DNA from: Candidatus Zixiibacteriota bacterium
GTDB lineage: Bacteria; Zixibacteria; MSB-5A5; GN15; JACZUZ01
Direction of reading: 5' to 3'
NCBI GenBank assembly: GCA_024280775.1
Contig: JAJRPM010000009.1
Coordinates: 1-64,000 of the forward strand
DNA: 64,000 nt
Below, piece by piece: positions 35,944 to 45,359 of this stretch. The notes below the pieces were generated by a model, which saw nothing but the letters and a program-made list of their open reading frames with translations, was not told the DNA's origin and searched no databases. Both the position numbers and the translations under genes were made by a program. Numbering within the stretch: the stretch's first letter is position 1; every line of letters starts with the position of its first letter.

Positions 35944-36981
35944 ATGAAATTTATTTCTTACCAGAACTCAAATAACGAGGAGCGCGCTGGCCTTCTCATT
36001 GACGATACTGTATACGACTTGCATGACAGCGCAAATGCCCAACAATTGGATTTGCCAAAAACGATGGCCGAGTTTCTAAACGGTGGCGCATCGGCGATGG
36101 AAACCGCGCGCAAGGTTGAAGCAGGATGTCGCGATGGAGCTGTAACATCGGTTGGCGTTGTCGCTGAGGTTTCACTATTAGCTCCAGTGCCACATCCGCC
36201 CTCGTGTCGTGACGCATACGCATTTCGTCAGCATGTCGCAACTGCCAGACGTAATCGTGGCGTAGATATGATCCCTGAATTCGACCAGTTCCCGATATTC
36301 TATTTTACCAATCATCAGAGTATCATTGGCGGAGGTGATCTTACAGTTGAGACAGATCACTTGCAACGGCTGGATTTTGAATTGGAAGCCGCGATTGTCA
36401 TTGGAAAACGCGGCAAAAATATCTCAGCCTCAGAAGCTGATTCATATATCGCAGGTTTCATGATCATGAATGACTTTTCGGCGCGCACATTACAGATGGA
36501 AGAAATGAAACTCAATCTTGGCCCGGCAAAGGGCAAAGATTTCGCCACCGCCATCGGGCCATACTTTGTCACACCCGATGAACTACAGGACAAACTCATA
36601 AGCGGCGCTAACGGAAATCACTATGATTTGCGCATGACCGCTTATCACAATGGCGAGCAAATCTCCGAAGGCAATCTCAAAGATATGACCTGGACATTTG
36701 CTGAGATAATCGAGCGTGTCAGTTATGGAGTCGAAGTATTTCCCGGTGATGTAATCGGTTCTGGAACAGTCGGCACTGGATGCTATCTTGAACTAAATGG
36801 CTCGCGCGCGTTGAAGGCCAAAGCCGATGGCGCTACCTATTCACCGGTATGGCTGGCAGAAGGTGACACAATCGAATTGCGCATCGATGGGCTTGGAGAG
36901 CTGAGTCACACTATCAAAAAACAACCACAGGACTACTCTATTCTGGCGAAAAAGAAAATGACCGCCGGAGCGCCTGCATAA
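35944..36981 (+). CDS. fahA: Fumarylacetoacetate hydrolase family protein
   Basis: 345 residues. The C-terminal FAH fold has metal ligands in DFELEAAIVIG (Glu-x-Glu) and in NDFSARTLQ (Asp), with GPAKGKDFATAIGPYFVTPDEL and the GTVGTGCYLEL region as expected. The N-terminal 75 residues form the usual small domain (ERAGLLIDDTVYDL). In this operon it should cleave fumarylacetoacetate into fumarate and acetoacetate. No maleylacetoacetate isomerase is encoded nearby, so it may also accept maleylacetoacetate. Confidence 0.92.
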   Translation: MKFISYQNSNNEERAGLLIDDTVYDLHDSANAQQLDLPKTMAEFLNGGASAMETARKVEAGCRDGAVTSVGVVAEVSLLAPVPHPPSCRDAYAFRQHVATARRNRGVDMIPEFDQFPIFYFTNHQSIIGGGDLTVETDHLQRLDFELEAAIVIGKRGKNISASEADSYIAGFMIMNDFSARTLQMEEMKLNLGPAKGKDFATAIGPYFVTPDELQDKLISGANGNHYDLRMTAYHNGEQISEGNLKDMTWTFAEIIERVSYGVEVFPGDVIGSGTVGTGCYLELNGSRALKAKADGATYSPVWLAEGDTIELRIDGLGELSHTIKKQPQDYSILAKKKMTAGAPA

Positions 36982-37002
36982 TTGTCAGCAGGGTTGCCGA
37001 TC

Positions 37003-37986
37003 ATGCGAGAAATAGATCCAAAGAGCGCCGCAATCAAAGATGTATTCGGCTACATACTAGCTGGAGTTGCGCCACGACCAATAGCGCTAGTGTCAACCAT
37101 CTCCCCTGATGGGGCAGTGAACCTCGCGCCGTTTTCTTTCTACAACGGGTTCTCGGCCAATCCGCCGATTGTTGCTTTTTCGCCATCGCGGCGTTTGAGG
37201 GATTCTTCGGTCAAAGACACTTACACCAACATTGTTGCAACAAACGAATGTGTCATCAATGCCGTGACCTACGAAATAGCACAACAGGTGAACCTTGCTT
37301 CAGCAGACTTTGCCGAAAGCGTTAATGAATTTGGAAAAAGCGGCCTGACTCCAATTGACTCAGTTGCGGTAAAACCGCCGCGTGTCAAAGAATCTCCCTT
37401 CCAGATGGAATGTCGACTCACGCAAATGGTGACACTCGGCGACGGAGGCGCATCAGGAAATTTGGCGTTGTGCGAAGTGATTAGGTTTCATTTTGCCGAA
37501 GAAATTCTATCGGGAGATCAAATAGACACACAGAAACTCGACCTGGTGGCCCGCATGGGCGGCGCTACCTACTGCCGCGCTTCAGGTGATGCCATCTTCG
37601 AAATCGCCAAACCAAACGGCGGCGCACAAATCGGCTTTGAGGGACTCCCAGAGTATGTGCGTAAGTCTGCAATACTGACTGCGGCGAACATGGCGCTACT
37701 TGCTGGCGCAAATAATATCCCGACATTTGACGAAGCAAAACAATTTGTAGAAGAATCAAGGCCGCTCAGTATCGCAAGTAGCAACATCCACAGAATGTAT
37801 ATTCTAGATAGTGATCATCATGCGCTATTGAGTTTAGCCAGGACTGACAGCACGATAGAAGCATTCGAGCGCACCGCCAAAAAGGCTTTAGACGTTACGG
37901 AGCTGGACTCGCAGCTCACAGGCGAACTAGTGGACTTTGCCTGGAAGACGCTAGTCTATGCCAACACTTCACTAAGTTCTGATTAG
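37003..37986 (+). CDS. Flavin reductase-like protein, split-barrel FMN-binding
   Basis: 327 residues. The first about 200 form the FMN-binding split barrel of the flavin-reductase (DIM6/NTAB) family: GYILAGVAPRPIALVST, GAVNLAPFSFYNGFSANPPIVAF, and NECVINAVTYEIAQQVN. A C-terminal helical extension of about 110 residues follows. Similar genes accompany homogentisate clusters in Bacteroidota (from memory). Its step in the pathway is unknown; one speculation is a link with the missing maleylacetoacetate isomerisation. ATG 37003 is preferred over TTG 36982, which abuts the fahA stop. Confidence 0.85.
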   Translation: MREIDPKSAAIKDVFGYILAGVAPRPIALVSTISPDGAVNLAPFSFYNGFSANPPIVAFSPSRRLRDSSVKDTYTNIVATNECVINAVTYEIAQQVNLASADFAESVNEFGKSGLTPIDSVAVKPPRVKESPFQMECRLTQMVTLGDGGASGNLALCEVIRFHFAEEILSGDQIDTQKLDLVARMGGATYCRASGDAIFEIAKPNGGAQIGFEGLPEYVRKSAILTAANMALLAGANNIPTFDEAKQFVEESRPLSIASSNIHRMYILDSDHHALLSLARTDSTIEAFERTAKKALDVTELDSQLTGELVDFAWKTLVYANTSLSSD

Positions 37987-37991
37987 GTGTC

Positions 37992-39944
37992 ATGAGCGCT
38001 GTTCCCAAAACACCGCTTTGGACTCCAACACCTGAGCGTTCTAATTCCTCAAATATGCAGCGTTTCATGCAGAGCGCATCTGCAACCGCTGGCAAATCTT
38101 TTGCCTCCTACGAATCGCTTTACCAATGGTCAGTAACCAACACAGCAGAGTTTTGGGAACTGATATGGGATCAATCGCAGATAATTCATAGTGAGCGGTA
38201 TTCTACAGTAACTAACGGCTCCGGTATGCTAGGAACAACCTGGTTCCCGGGAGCTCGTATCAATTTTGCCGAGAACCTATTACGACATCGAGGCGAAGAT
38301 ACAGCGCTGGTGTCCCTCAACGAATCCGGCGCTCGCCAGGAAATAACTTTTGCAGAGCTATATCTGGCAGTTGCAAAATGCGCCGCAGGACTAAAGGAGC
38401 TGGGAGTTACCAAAGGTGATAGAGTAGCGGCATTCATCCCGAATATTCCCGAGGCGGTAATTGCCATGCTGGCAACAACCAGTCTTGGCGCTCTTTGGAG
38501 CTCTTGCTCACCAGACTTCGGACTCTCCGGCGCTCTAGCGCGCTTTGAGCAAATAGCCCCGAAAGTATTGTTAGGAGCAAATAGTTACAACTATCAGGGG
38601 AAGCAGTATGACTGCTTGGAGCGACTGCAACAAATTAGCAAGAAGCTACCGTCACTAAGAAAAACCGTCGTGATAGAGTCATCTAATAGTGAACAGCAGA
38701 AACTGAATTCCGATTTAATGCAATGGTCAGAGTTGCTAGGTAATGGTGCGCAGGAAGTGGAGTTTGTTCAGCTACCCTTTGATAATCCGGTTTACATAAT
38801 GTACTCCTCGGGGACCACCGGCGCTCCCAAATGCATCGTCCACGGAGCAGGAGGAACATTGCTTCAGCATTGGAAAGAGCATGCGTTACACACCAATCTC
38901 TCAATAGGTGATGTGATCACCTATTACACTACTTGCGGCTGGATGATGTGGAATTGGCTAGTTAGCTCGCTTTCAATTGGCGCCACTGTTCTACTCTATG
39001 ACGGCTCGCCAGCTTACCCGGGATTATCTACTCTTTGGAAAGCTATAGAGTCAGAGAGAATCACAGTCTTTGGAACCAGTCCAAAGTTTCTAACAACCTG
39101 TCAGAAAAAAGGCCTGCATCCAGCTAAGGGATATAATCTCGATTCGCTCAAAACCATTCTCTCAACTGGCTCGCCCTTGTCTGAAGAGAATTTTAACTGG
39201 GTGTACAAATCTGTAAAGGCTGACCTTCAGCTATCATCGATTTCAGGCGGGACTGATATTTTATCATGCTTTATGCTCGGCAATCCGATGTTACCAGTCT
39301 ACGCCGGAGAAATACAATGCCGCGGTTTAGGAATGAAAGTCGAATCATATGATGACAATGGTGTATCACTAAGTGAACAAGTCGGAGAATTAGTTTGCGC
39401 CGCGCCGTTTCCATCCCAGCCGGTAGGATTCTGGAATGACAGCGATGGCGCCAATTACCGAGCCGCATACTTCGAACGCTACCCGGGAGTATGGCATCAC
39501 GGAGACTTTATCGAAATTACCGAGAATGGCGGAGTGATAGTCTACGGTCGCTCTGATACCACATTAAACCCCGGTGGTGTGCGAATCGGCGCCGCAGAAA
39601 TTTACAACCCGGTTGAGGCCTTACCGGAAGTAGTCGATAGCATTGTGATTGGACAAAAGTGGAAAGATGATATTCGGATAGCGCTCTTTGTGGTACTGCG
39701 TGACGAATTGACTCTGACCGACACTTTGCGCAAGAGCATCAAGGACGCTATCCGCTCGAAAACAACTCCACGCCATGTACCTGCTGTAATTGTGCAAGTG
39801 ACAGATATCCCGCGCACAATTAGCGGAAAGAAAGTTGAACTGGCGGTTTTGCGCGCAGTCAATGGTGAAGAGCAAACCAATAGCGACGCACTGGCAAATC
39901 CCGAAGCGCTTACACGATTCTCCGGATTGCCAGAACTCAGTTAG
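37992..39944 (+). CDS. aacS: Acetoacetate-CoA ligase (acetoacetyl-CoA synthetase)
   Basis: 650 residues. N-terminal acyl-CoA synthetase helix (YESLYQWSVTNTAEFWELIWD), then the ANL core with PGARINFAENLLRH, the AMP-binding YSSGTTGAPKCIVHG, TTCGWMMWNWLVSSL and the C-terminal ISGKKVEL with the catalytic Lys. The motif set and length match acetoacetyl-CoA synthetase rather than acetyl-CoA synthetase. It activates acetoacetate released by FahA so that thiolase can return it to acetyl-CoA. It starts 5 bases after the flavin-reductase gene. Confidence 0.94.
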   Translation: MSAVPKTPLWTPTPERSNSSNMQRFMQSASATAGKSFASYESLYQWSVTNTAEFWELIWDQSQIIHSERYSTVTNGSGMLGTTWFPGARINFAENLLRHRGEDTALVSLNESGARQEITFAELYLAVAKCAAGLKELGVTKGDRVAAFIPNIPEAVIAMLATTSLGALWSSCSPDFGLSGALARFEQIAPKVLLGANSYNYQGKQYDCLERLQQISKKLPSLRKTVVIESSNSEQQKLNSDLMQWSELLGNGAQEVEFVQLPFDNPVYIMYSSGTTGAPKCIVHGAGGTLLQHWKEHALHTNLSIGDVITYYTTCGWMMWNWLVSSLSIGATVLLYDGSPAYPGLSTLWKAIESERITVFGTSPKFLTTCQKKGLHPAKGYNLDSLKTILSTGSPLSEENFNWVYKSVKADLQLSSISGGTDILSCFMLGNPMLPVYAGEIQCRGLGMKVESYDDNGVSLSEQVGELVCAAPFPSQPVGFWNDSDGANYRAAYFERYPGVWHHGDFIEITENGGVIVYGRSDTTLNPGGVRIGAAEIYNPVEALPEVVDSIVIGQKWKDDIRIALFVVLRDELTLTDTLRKSIKDAIRSKTTPRHVPAVIVQVTDIPRTISGKKVELAVLRAVNGEEQTNSDALANPEALTRFSGLPELS

Positions 39945-39965
39945 CGGTTTCTCTCCTAGAGATAG

Positions 39966-40742
39966 CTACGCAGGATACTGCCATCCACAGGCCATATAGC
40001 CGCCGTCAACTGCAATCGTCTGGCCGCTAATATAAGACGCCGCTGGCAGACACAGAAAAGCAACCAAAGCCGCTACTTCCTCCGGCTCACCGACACGTCG
40101 CATTGGTGTGCGCTTTTCGATCGAATCCAGCTTGTCTTTATCGGAGAAAACCGGCGCCGCCAGCGGAGTATTGATGTACCACGGAGCGACTGCATTGACG
40201 CGAATACCATCTGCGGCCCAGTCAGTGGCCAGGTTGCGAGTCAATTGGTTCAGCGCTGCCTTCGACATTGCATAGGGCGCGCCCGAGGACATGTGCGCAA
40301 GAGATGCAACCGATGAGATATTGATAATCACACCGCCAGACTTTTTCAACAGTGGATAGGCCAATCGGCAAAGGTCAAAGGTTGCGACCATGTTCAATTC
40401 AAAAATCTCTTGCGCCTCCACCAGAGAATAGTCCTCCGGAAGTTTTCTGAGATTACCCCCGGCGTTGTTAATCAAAATATCCAGTCCTGTCCCTTTGGAT
40501 TCAAGTGTGTCGATTATCCGTTTCCTGTCTTCAGACTTGGTAATATCGGCGCCGATGAAGTCATCTTTGGATTCGGCATGGTGGTCAGTATCAGGTTGAT
40601 TCCGGGCAACTGTTGATATAGAGGCTCCGAATGAACTCAGCTCTGAGACAATGGCTTTGCCGATTCCTTTGGTTCCACCAGTTACCAGTGCGTGTTTTCC
40701 GTCCAGGCGCCAGCGGGCGTTTAGGTCTTTTTCGTTTTTCAT
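39966..40742 (-). CDS. Short-chain dehydrogenase/reductase (SDR)
   Basis: 258 residues, classical [13 protein letters not shown] binds NAD(P), NNAGGNL, the catalytic Ser in ISSVAS, Tyr-x3-Lys in [11 protein letters not shown], and the [16 protein letters not shown] ending, which resembles tropinone-reductase or gluconate 5-dehydrogenase types. The frame begins at 40865 but ATG 40742 sits directly before the fold. It converges with aacS, 21 bases apart. The substrate is unknown. Confidence 0.92.
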   Translation of the reverse strand: MKNEKDLNARWRLDGKHALVTGGTKGIGKAIVSELSSFGASISTVARNQPDTDHHAESKDDFIGADITKSEDRKRIIDTLESKGTGLDILINNAGGNLRKLPEDYSLVEAQEIFELNMVATFDLCRLAYPLLKKSGGVIINISSVASLAHMSSGAPYAMSKAALNQLTRNLATDWAADGIRVNAVAPWYINTPLAAPVFSDKDKLDSIEKRTPMRRVGEPEEVAALVAFLCLPAASYISGQTIAVDGGYMACGWQYPA

Positions 40743-40921
40743 AGATTCCAAAATAGGCCGACAGCAGGTATAAGGCAAGAGTCCGGCGCCAGGCCTGATC
40801 CACTTTCCATTGTCGAATAATTGACGTATCCTAGTAGGGCGAAATCTCTGGCGATTGGCCAGCATAGCTTTCGCATTAACTCAAAGATAACACTGCGAAG
40901 TTCGAGGAAAGGTTCTCAAGC

Positions 40922-41479
40922 ATGTTGAAAATAGCATTCACCGGCGCCCAAGGCGTGGGCAAGACCACCATTGTCGAGGCGCTAAAAAGCAAACTGGTAG
41001 CAGATGGAAAAAAAGTCGAAGTCCTCCCGGAGCTTATTCGCGATTGTCCCTATCCCGCTGACACCGAGTCAACTTTCAACACCCAATTATGGGTTTCTTC
41101 ACATACAATAATGCGCGAAACAGACATCGCCGGTGATGCGGACATCCTGCTGGTAGACCGCCCGATAACAGACATTGCCGTTTACAAAGAGTTGGTCAAA
41201 GCCAACAAGGGCATGTCCGATGCGCAGGATTTACTTCTGACCGGAATGATTGATTCATGGAAGGGCACCTATGATGTGTTCTTTCATATCACTGTGCCGT
41301 TGGAGCAATGGAAGACTCGTGAGATTGACGATGGTTTCCGCAGCACTGATGAAGGTGTCTACACCTTTCTCGCTGAAGGTTTCGCCAAAGTAGTCCCTGA
41401 TGGTCATCATCATATTGAGAATATCACTCTCGAAGAGAGCATCAACAACGCATACACAATAGTAAAGGCCGCAATGTAG
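40922..41479 (+). CDS. P-loop nucleotide kinase-like ATPase
   Basis: 185 residues. P-loop GAQGVGKTT at residues 8-16, an Asp-rich second strand (ADILLVDRPITD) and a final YTIVKA helix, a layout of the NadR/AAA_28-type small kinases. A possible substrate-binding Glu/Arg pair is in VLPELIRDC. It lies immediately upstream of moaD and the MoaE fusion (15 and about 260 bases), so it may be co-transcribed with molybdopterin genes, but it lacks MobB features. Its substrate is unknown. Confidence 0.8.
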   Translation: MLKIAFTGAQGVGKTTIVEALKSKLVADGKKVEVLPELIRDCPYPADTESTFNTQLWVSSHTIMRETDIAGDADILLVDRPITDIAVYKELVKANKGMSDAQDLLLTGMIDSWKGTYDVFFHITVPLEQWKTREIDDGFRSTDEGVYTFLAEGFAKVVPDGHHHIENITLEESINNAYTIVKAAM

Positions 41480-41494
41480 GCCTCGGAGTAGCGT

Positions 41495-41737
41495 ATGAAA
41501 CAAGTCACAGTAACCTATTTCGCCGAGTTGCGTGAGCGCTCGGGATTAGATACCGAGCAAATCTCAACAGATTCAAAATCACTGGCGGATTTGTATCTTG
41601 AGCTTAAGAGCAGACATTCATTCACTTTGGATCCTGCGATTACTCAGGTAGCGCGTAACAATGAATTCTCAACGATGGATTCGTCATTCGAGGACGGCGA
41701 TGAAATTGTTTTCATACCGCCGGTCGCCGGAGGCTAA
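41495..41737 (+). CDS. moaD: Molybdopterin synthase small subunit MoaD
   Basis: 80 residues of ubiquitin-like fold ending in the Gly-Gly tail (PPVAGG) that is adenylated and thiocarboxylated to carry sulfur. VTYFAELRERSGLDTEQI opens it and DEIVFIPPVAGG closes it, both typical. Its stop at 41735-41737 is two bases before the ATG of the MoaE-MoeB-rhodanese fusion, which supplies all of its expected partners. Confidence 0.93.
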   Translation: MKQVTVTYFAELRERSGLDTEQISTDSKSLADLYLELKSRHSFTLDPAITQVARNNEFSTMDSSFEDGDEIVFIPPVAGG

Positions 41738-41739
41738 GT

Positions 41740-43317
41740 ATGTTCTCGATTTCCTCAGAGCCGCTAGATATTCGGGCGCTATCAGCCGACATCGTCGGCT
41801 CCAGCTCGGGCGCCTTGGTGACATTCGAAGGCTGGGTGCGTGACCAAAACGAGGGCCAGCAAGTAGACTCACTCGAATACCAGGTCTACCATGCGCTGGC
41901 AACCAGCGAGGGTAACAAACTCGTTGCCGATGCGCTCAAGAAATTCGACATACACAAAATCAGCGCGGTTCATCGCGAGGGACATCTCGCTATAGGTGAT
42001 ATCGCCGTATGGGTGGGAGTAACAGCGGCGCATCGCGGCGCTGCATTCGATGCGTGTTGCTACATTATTGACGAAATCAAACACCGCCTACCAATTTGGA
42101 AAAAAGAACACTACACCCAAGGCGAAGCAAAGTGGGTTTACTGCAGTGACCATGACCACAGCAAAGTATCACAAGAGAACATTTCAGAGTCCGAATACTA
42201 TTGCCGCCAGCTAGAATTGCCTGATGTCGGCGTTACTGGCCAGCAAAAACTAAAAGATGCGAAGGTGGTTGTCGTTGGCGCCGGCGGTTTGGGATGTCCG
42301 GCGCTGACTTATTTGGCGACAGCCGGCGTTGGTGAAATCAAAATCATAGATAATGACACAGTCGCTACCAGCAACCTCCATCGTCAGTCGCTCTTCACAA
42401 GCGCTGACTTGAACAAGAACAAAGCCCAGGCGGCGAAAGAGCGCCTCCGATCAATGAATCCATTGATTCAGATTACTGCAGTCACCGAAAAAGTTGATGC
42501 AGGAAACGCTCGTGACTTAATCGAAGGATTCGACATTGTTCTAGATTGCACTGACAATCTCAAAACAAAATACATTCTCAATGACACTTGTTATTTGTTC
42601 GACTCAACTCTTGTCCTGGCTGGCATACATCAGTGGCAGGGGATATTGCATACCTTCTTGTCGCGAGACTCCAAAGAAGATTGTGACGCCGGTTGTTTTC
42701 GATGTCTCTCACAGGAAATGCCTCCTGATGATTGTGTCGGCGCTTGTGTCGATTCGGGTGTGATTGGTGTCATCCCTGGGTTAGTTGGCGCATATCAAGC
42801 CCTCGAAGCCATACGTCTAATTCTAGCGGAATCTCCTCCGGCATCTGCGACAAGTAGCGCATTGATTGATTTGCGTTCATTGTCACTGTTGAAGATAAAG
42901 CGAAGACGCAACCCAAATTGCGCTCTCTGCGGAGAGAGCCCGGGTATCACTGATATTTGGCCAGAGACATACGAAGTTGCTAGTAGCTCTATTGACGTAG
43001 AAATTATCTCCGATTTGGAAATCGACTACGAAGCATACTTGAGTCAGGCTGATAGTTTTGTACCGGTGGATATTCGAAGCGCTTTACAAAGGGCTGGAAC
43101 AAACTCAGCAACCAATGAATTCGTCCATTCCATGGAACACATTCCACAAACAGAGCTTGAAAAGTTTCACTGTCTTGACACTAGCAAGAAATATCTCCTG
43201 GTGTGTCAACATGGGATATCTAGTAAACACCTTGCGGCAACACTACGCTCCACAGGACGAACCAACTTCTACTCACTCATCGGCGGACTGACTGAAGTGG
43301 CTGGTAAAAGCGGCTAA
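41740..43317 (+). CDS. MoaE-MoeB-rhodanese fusion protein, molybdopterin biosynthesis
   Basis: 525 residues with three parts. Residues 1-145 are MoaE, the large subunit of molybdopterin synthase (SGALVTFEGWVRDQNEG, HREGHLAIGDIAVWVGV, catalytic Lys in IWKKEHY). Residues about 150-400 are a MoeB/ThiF E1-like adenylating enzyme (VVGAGGLGCPALTYL nucleotide loop, SNLHRQ, DCTDNLKTK, zinc Cys pairs CFRC and CALC). Residues about 425-525 are rhodanese-like with Cys489 in LVCQHGISS. Thus charging of MoaD, its sulfuration and use in the synthase are joined in one chain. MoeB-rhodanese is known (MOCS3/Uba4); the added MoaE is the unusual part. Confidence 0.92.
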   Translation: MFSISSEPLDIRALSADIVGSSSGALVTFEGWVRDQNEGQQVDSLEYQVYHALATSEGNKLVADALKKFDIHKISAVHREGHLAIGDIAVWVGVTAAHRGAAFDACCYIIDEIKHRLPIWKKEHYTQGEAKWVYCSDHDHSKVSQENISESEYYCRQLELPDVGVTGQQKLKDAKVVVVGAGGLGCPALTYLATAGVGEIKIIDNDTVATSNLHRQSLFTSADLNKNKAQAAKERLRSMNPLIQITAVTEKVDAGNARDLIEGFDIVLDCTDNLKTKYILNDTCYLFDSTLVLAGIHQWQGILHTFLSRDSKEDCDAGCFRCLSQEMPPDDCVGACVDSGVIGVIPGLVGAYQALEAIRLILAESPPASATSSALIDLRSLSLLKIKRRRNPNCALCGESPGITDIWPETYEVASSSIDVEIISDLEIDYEAYLSQADSFVPVDIRSALQRAGTNSATNEFVHSMEHIPQTELEKFHCLDTSKKYLLVCQHGISSKHLAATLRSTGRTNFYSLIGGLTEVAGKSG

Positions 43318-43392
43318 TTGTCATCTTCGCCAAGTAAGGTTGAGGATGCGCCTGATAGTGAGTTCAGAAGCTCACTATACTTTAAACTACCG

Positions 43393-45033
43393 CTACTTAC
43401 GCTTGGAACGTTTTCTTCTGCCTGTACCTTGGCCAACTGACTTTTTCTTGGTCGGGCGCTTCTTTTTGAATTGCGACCAATAAGCGCTGGCATTGGGAAA
43501 GTTGGTTATAGATGAGACGATTTCATCAATGGAACTCAACCCGGTTGACTCTGATGTAGCATTTGATTTCGACTTAATGTCCTGAGAGGTCGTATCAAAT
43601 TTAGATTTCTTTGGGCGACTTGTAGCTGGCCTCTTCGTTTTGTTCCTGTCGGACTTTTTGCCCATCGAACCGATTAGTTCAGAGGCTCCTTCACGCGGGG
43701 CGAGTTTCTTGAAGCCTTTGCGCTTAGGTGAGTTGCTTCTATCCGTCTTCCTCTTGGAGGATTCTTCGCCTTTTGAAGCTCTACTTTTCGCGGCAGTCTG
43801 GGTTGCTTCTTTCATTAGAAACTTCTCTGATGGCAAAATCGGAAGTTTTGAAATAGGCAGGCGGGTCTTCATGAATCTTTCGAGACTTCGGATAGCGCTT
43901 TTCTGCTCGGTATTCGCAAATGAAATCGCATGACCAGTTTTTCCAGCCCGGCCGGTGCGACCAATGCGGTGTACGTAATCTTCTGGATTAGCCGGCATAT
44001 CATAATTCACTACCAGCTCGATTCCTGAAACATCAATTCCGCGAGCGGCAATGTCTGTCGCTACCAAGACCTGAAATTTCCCGCGCTTGAAACCTTCCAA
44101 TGCGCTACGTCTTTGCCCCAAACTTCTATTGGAGTGAATCTCCGCGGCGCTGAATCCCATGTTGTTTACTCTGGTGGTCAGCTTGGTTGCCATGCGTTTG
44201 GTGCGCGTGAAAACTAGAGCTGGTCCGGTGCAGTCTTTGAGATGAACAGAAAGAAGTCGGCTCTTGTCGTGATTGGGGATGAGAAACATCTCCTGGCTGA
44301 CTTCAGAGGGAGTAATCCCGGATTTGTCAATTTCGATACGTGTCGGCGCAGGCATCATCTTTCTGGCGATGGCCTCGATTTCTTTAGGCATAGTCGCTGA
44401 GAAGAGCATCATCTGACGCTTCGAAGGAATCGCCTTCATAACCTTTTTGATATCAGGCATGAAACCCATATCGAGCATACGGTCAGCTTCATCGAGTACA
44501 AGAATCTCAACATTGCCGAGTTTGGCGGTTCCTCTTTCGAGATGATCCATCAGGCGTCCCGGAGTTGCGATAATCAATTGCGGATGTTTGCGAAGCGCGC
44601 TTTGCTGTGGCGGCATCGGAGCGCCCCCGACTAGAACCACCGAACGCAAACGAGTTGAGCGGCTGATTGAGCGGATTGATTGTTCTACCTGTTGCGCCAG
44701 CTCGCGAGTTGGAACTAGAACCAGCCCCACACCTCTCTTGGAATTGGAAAGGCGCTGTAGCATTGGAATTCCGAACGCCAAAGTTTTGCCGGAACCGGTG
44801 CGCGCGATTGCAATTATGTCTTCGCCGTCGATACCAACTGGTATGGCCTTGTTTTGAATCGGGGTCGGAGTTTCGAAACCGAGCCTGTTGATTTCTTTTA
44901 ATAGATTCGATGAGATGCCCAAATCCTGGAATCCGTTTTCTCCAGAGGCAGATGGCGTCGGTTCGGTCTTCGCGGGCTTCTTGCTGTTGAAGTTATCTAA
45001 AGCGGGGTCATGTATTTGCTGAGTCAAGTTCAA
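43393..45033 (-). CDS. DEAD-box ATP-dependent RNA helicase (RhlE-like)
   Basis: 546 residues. Q motif FQDLGIS with GFETPTPIQ, Walker A ARTGSGKT, LVPTRELAQQ, LDEADRMLDMGF, FSATMP, and in the second RecA domain VATDIAARGIDVSG and HRIGRTGRAGK. The C-terminal about 160 residues are highly basic (RKTDRSNSPKRKG and an Arg-Lys-rich end), suited to RNA or ribosome binding. It works in ribosome assembly or mRNA turnover, often cold-induced. Single gene; its ATG at 45033 faces a repeat-rich gap. Confidence 0.94.
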   Translation of the reverse strand: MNLTQQIHDPALDNFNSKKPAKTEPTPSASGENGFQDLGISSNLLKEINRLGFETPTPIQNKAIPVGIDGEDIIAIARTGSGKTLAFGIPMLQRLSNSKRGVGLVLVPTRELAQQVEQSIRSISRSTRLRSVVLVGGAPMPPQQSALRKHPQLIIATPGRLMDHLERGTAKLGNVEILVLDEADRMLDMGFMPDIKKVMKAIPSKRQMMLFSATMPKEIEAIARKMMPAPTRIEIDKSGITPSEVSQEMFLIPNHDKSRLLSVHLKDCTGPALVFTRTKRMATKLTTRVNNMGFSAAEIHSNRSLGQRRSALEGFKRGKFQVLVATDIAARGIDVSGIELVVNYDMPANPEDYVHRIGRTGRAGKTGHAISFANTEQKSAIRSLERFMKTRLPISKLPILPSEKFLMKEATQTAAKSRASKGEESSKRKTDRSNSPKRKGFKKLAPREGASELIGSMGKKSDRNKTKRPATSRPKKSKFDTTSQDIKSKSNATSESTGLSSIDEIVSSITNFPNASAYWSQFKKKRPTKKKSVGQGTGRRKRSKRK

Positions 45034-45185
45034 GTAAATCTCTCTAAGTTAAGTTTTTCAAGGGTAATCAGTTACTGGCATGATTTGCTCAGCAACTCGT
45101 TAAGCGGAGGGCGCTATTCCACAGCCTCGGCAATAAACCTTAATATAGATGATTGTCAAGGAAAATCTTCACATGGCATGGACTC

Positions 45186-45235
45186 GTTCCAACGTGGAAA
45201 CCTATGCCTGGTTCCAACGTGGAAACCTATGCCTG
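45186..45235. repeat. Two tandem copies of a 25-bp unit
   Basis: The unit begins GTTCCAACGTGGAAACC and ends TATGCCTG, and occurs exactly twice in tandem (45186-45210 and 45211-45235), with a third partial GTTTGGG after it. Each contains the dyad TTCCA-ACG-TGGAA. This is a dispersed intergenic element rather than a CRISPR: there are no spacers. Confidence 0.75.
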
Positions 45236-45359
45236 GTTTGGGCTTATTGAGGCTAGCCTCTATTCCAGCAAGCGCGAGCCCCGGCAAATCGAGTATTTAT
45301 TCCACAAAGTGTCGATTAAGGTAAGAAATTTCACCAGAAACCCGCAAAGAATCAGTCGA

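Noticed and set aside
45186-45235. Two direct repeats considered as a CRISPR remnant
   Set aside because: Copies are contiguous without spacers and no cas gene is near.
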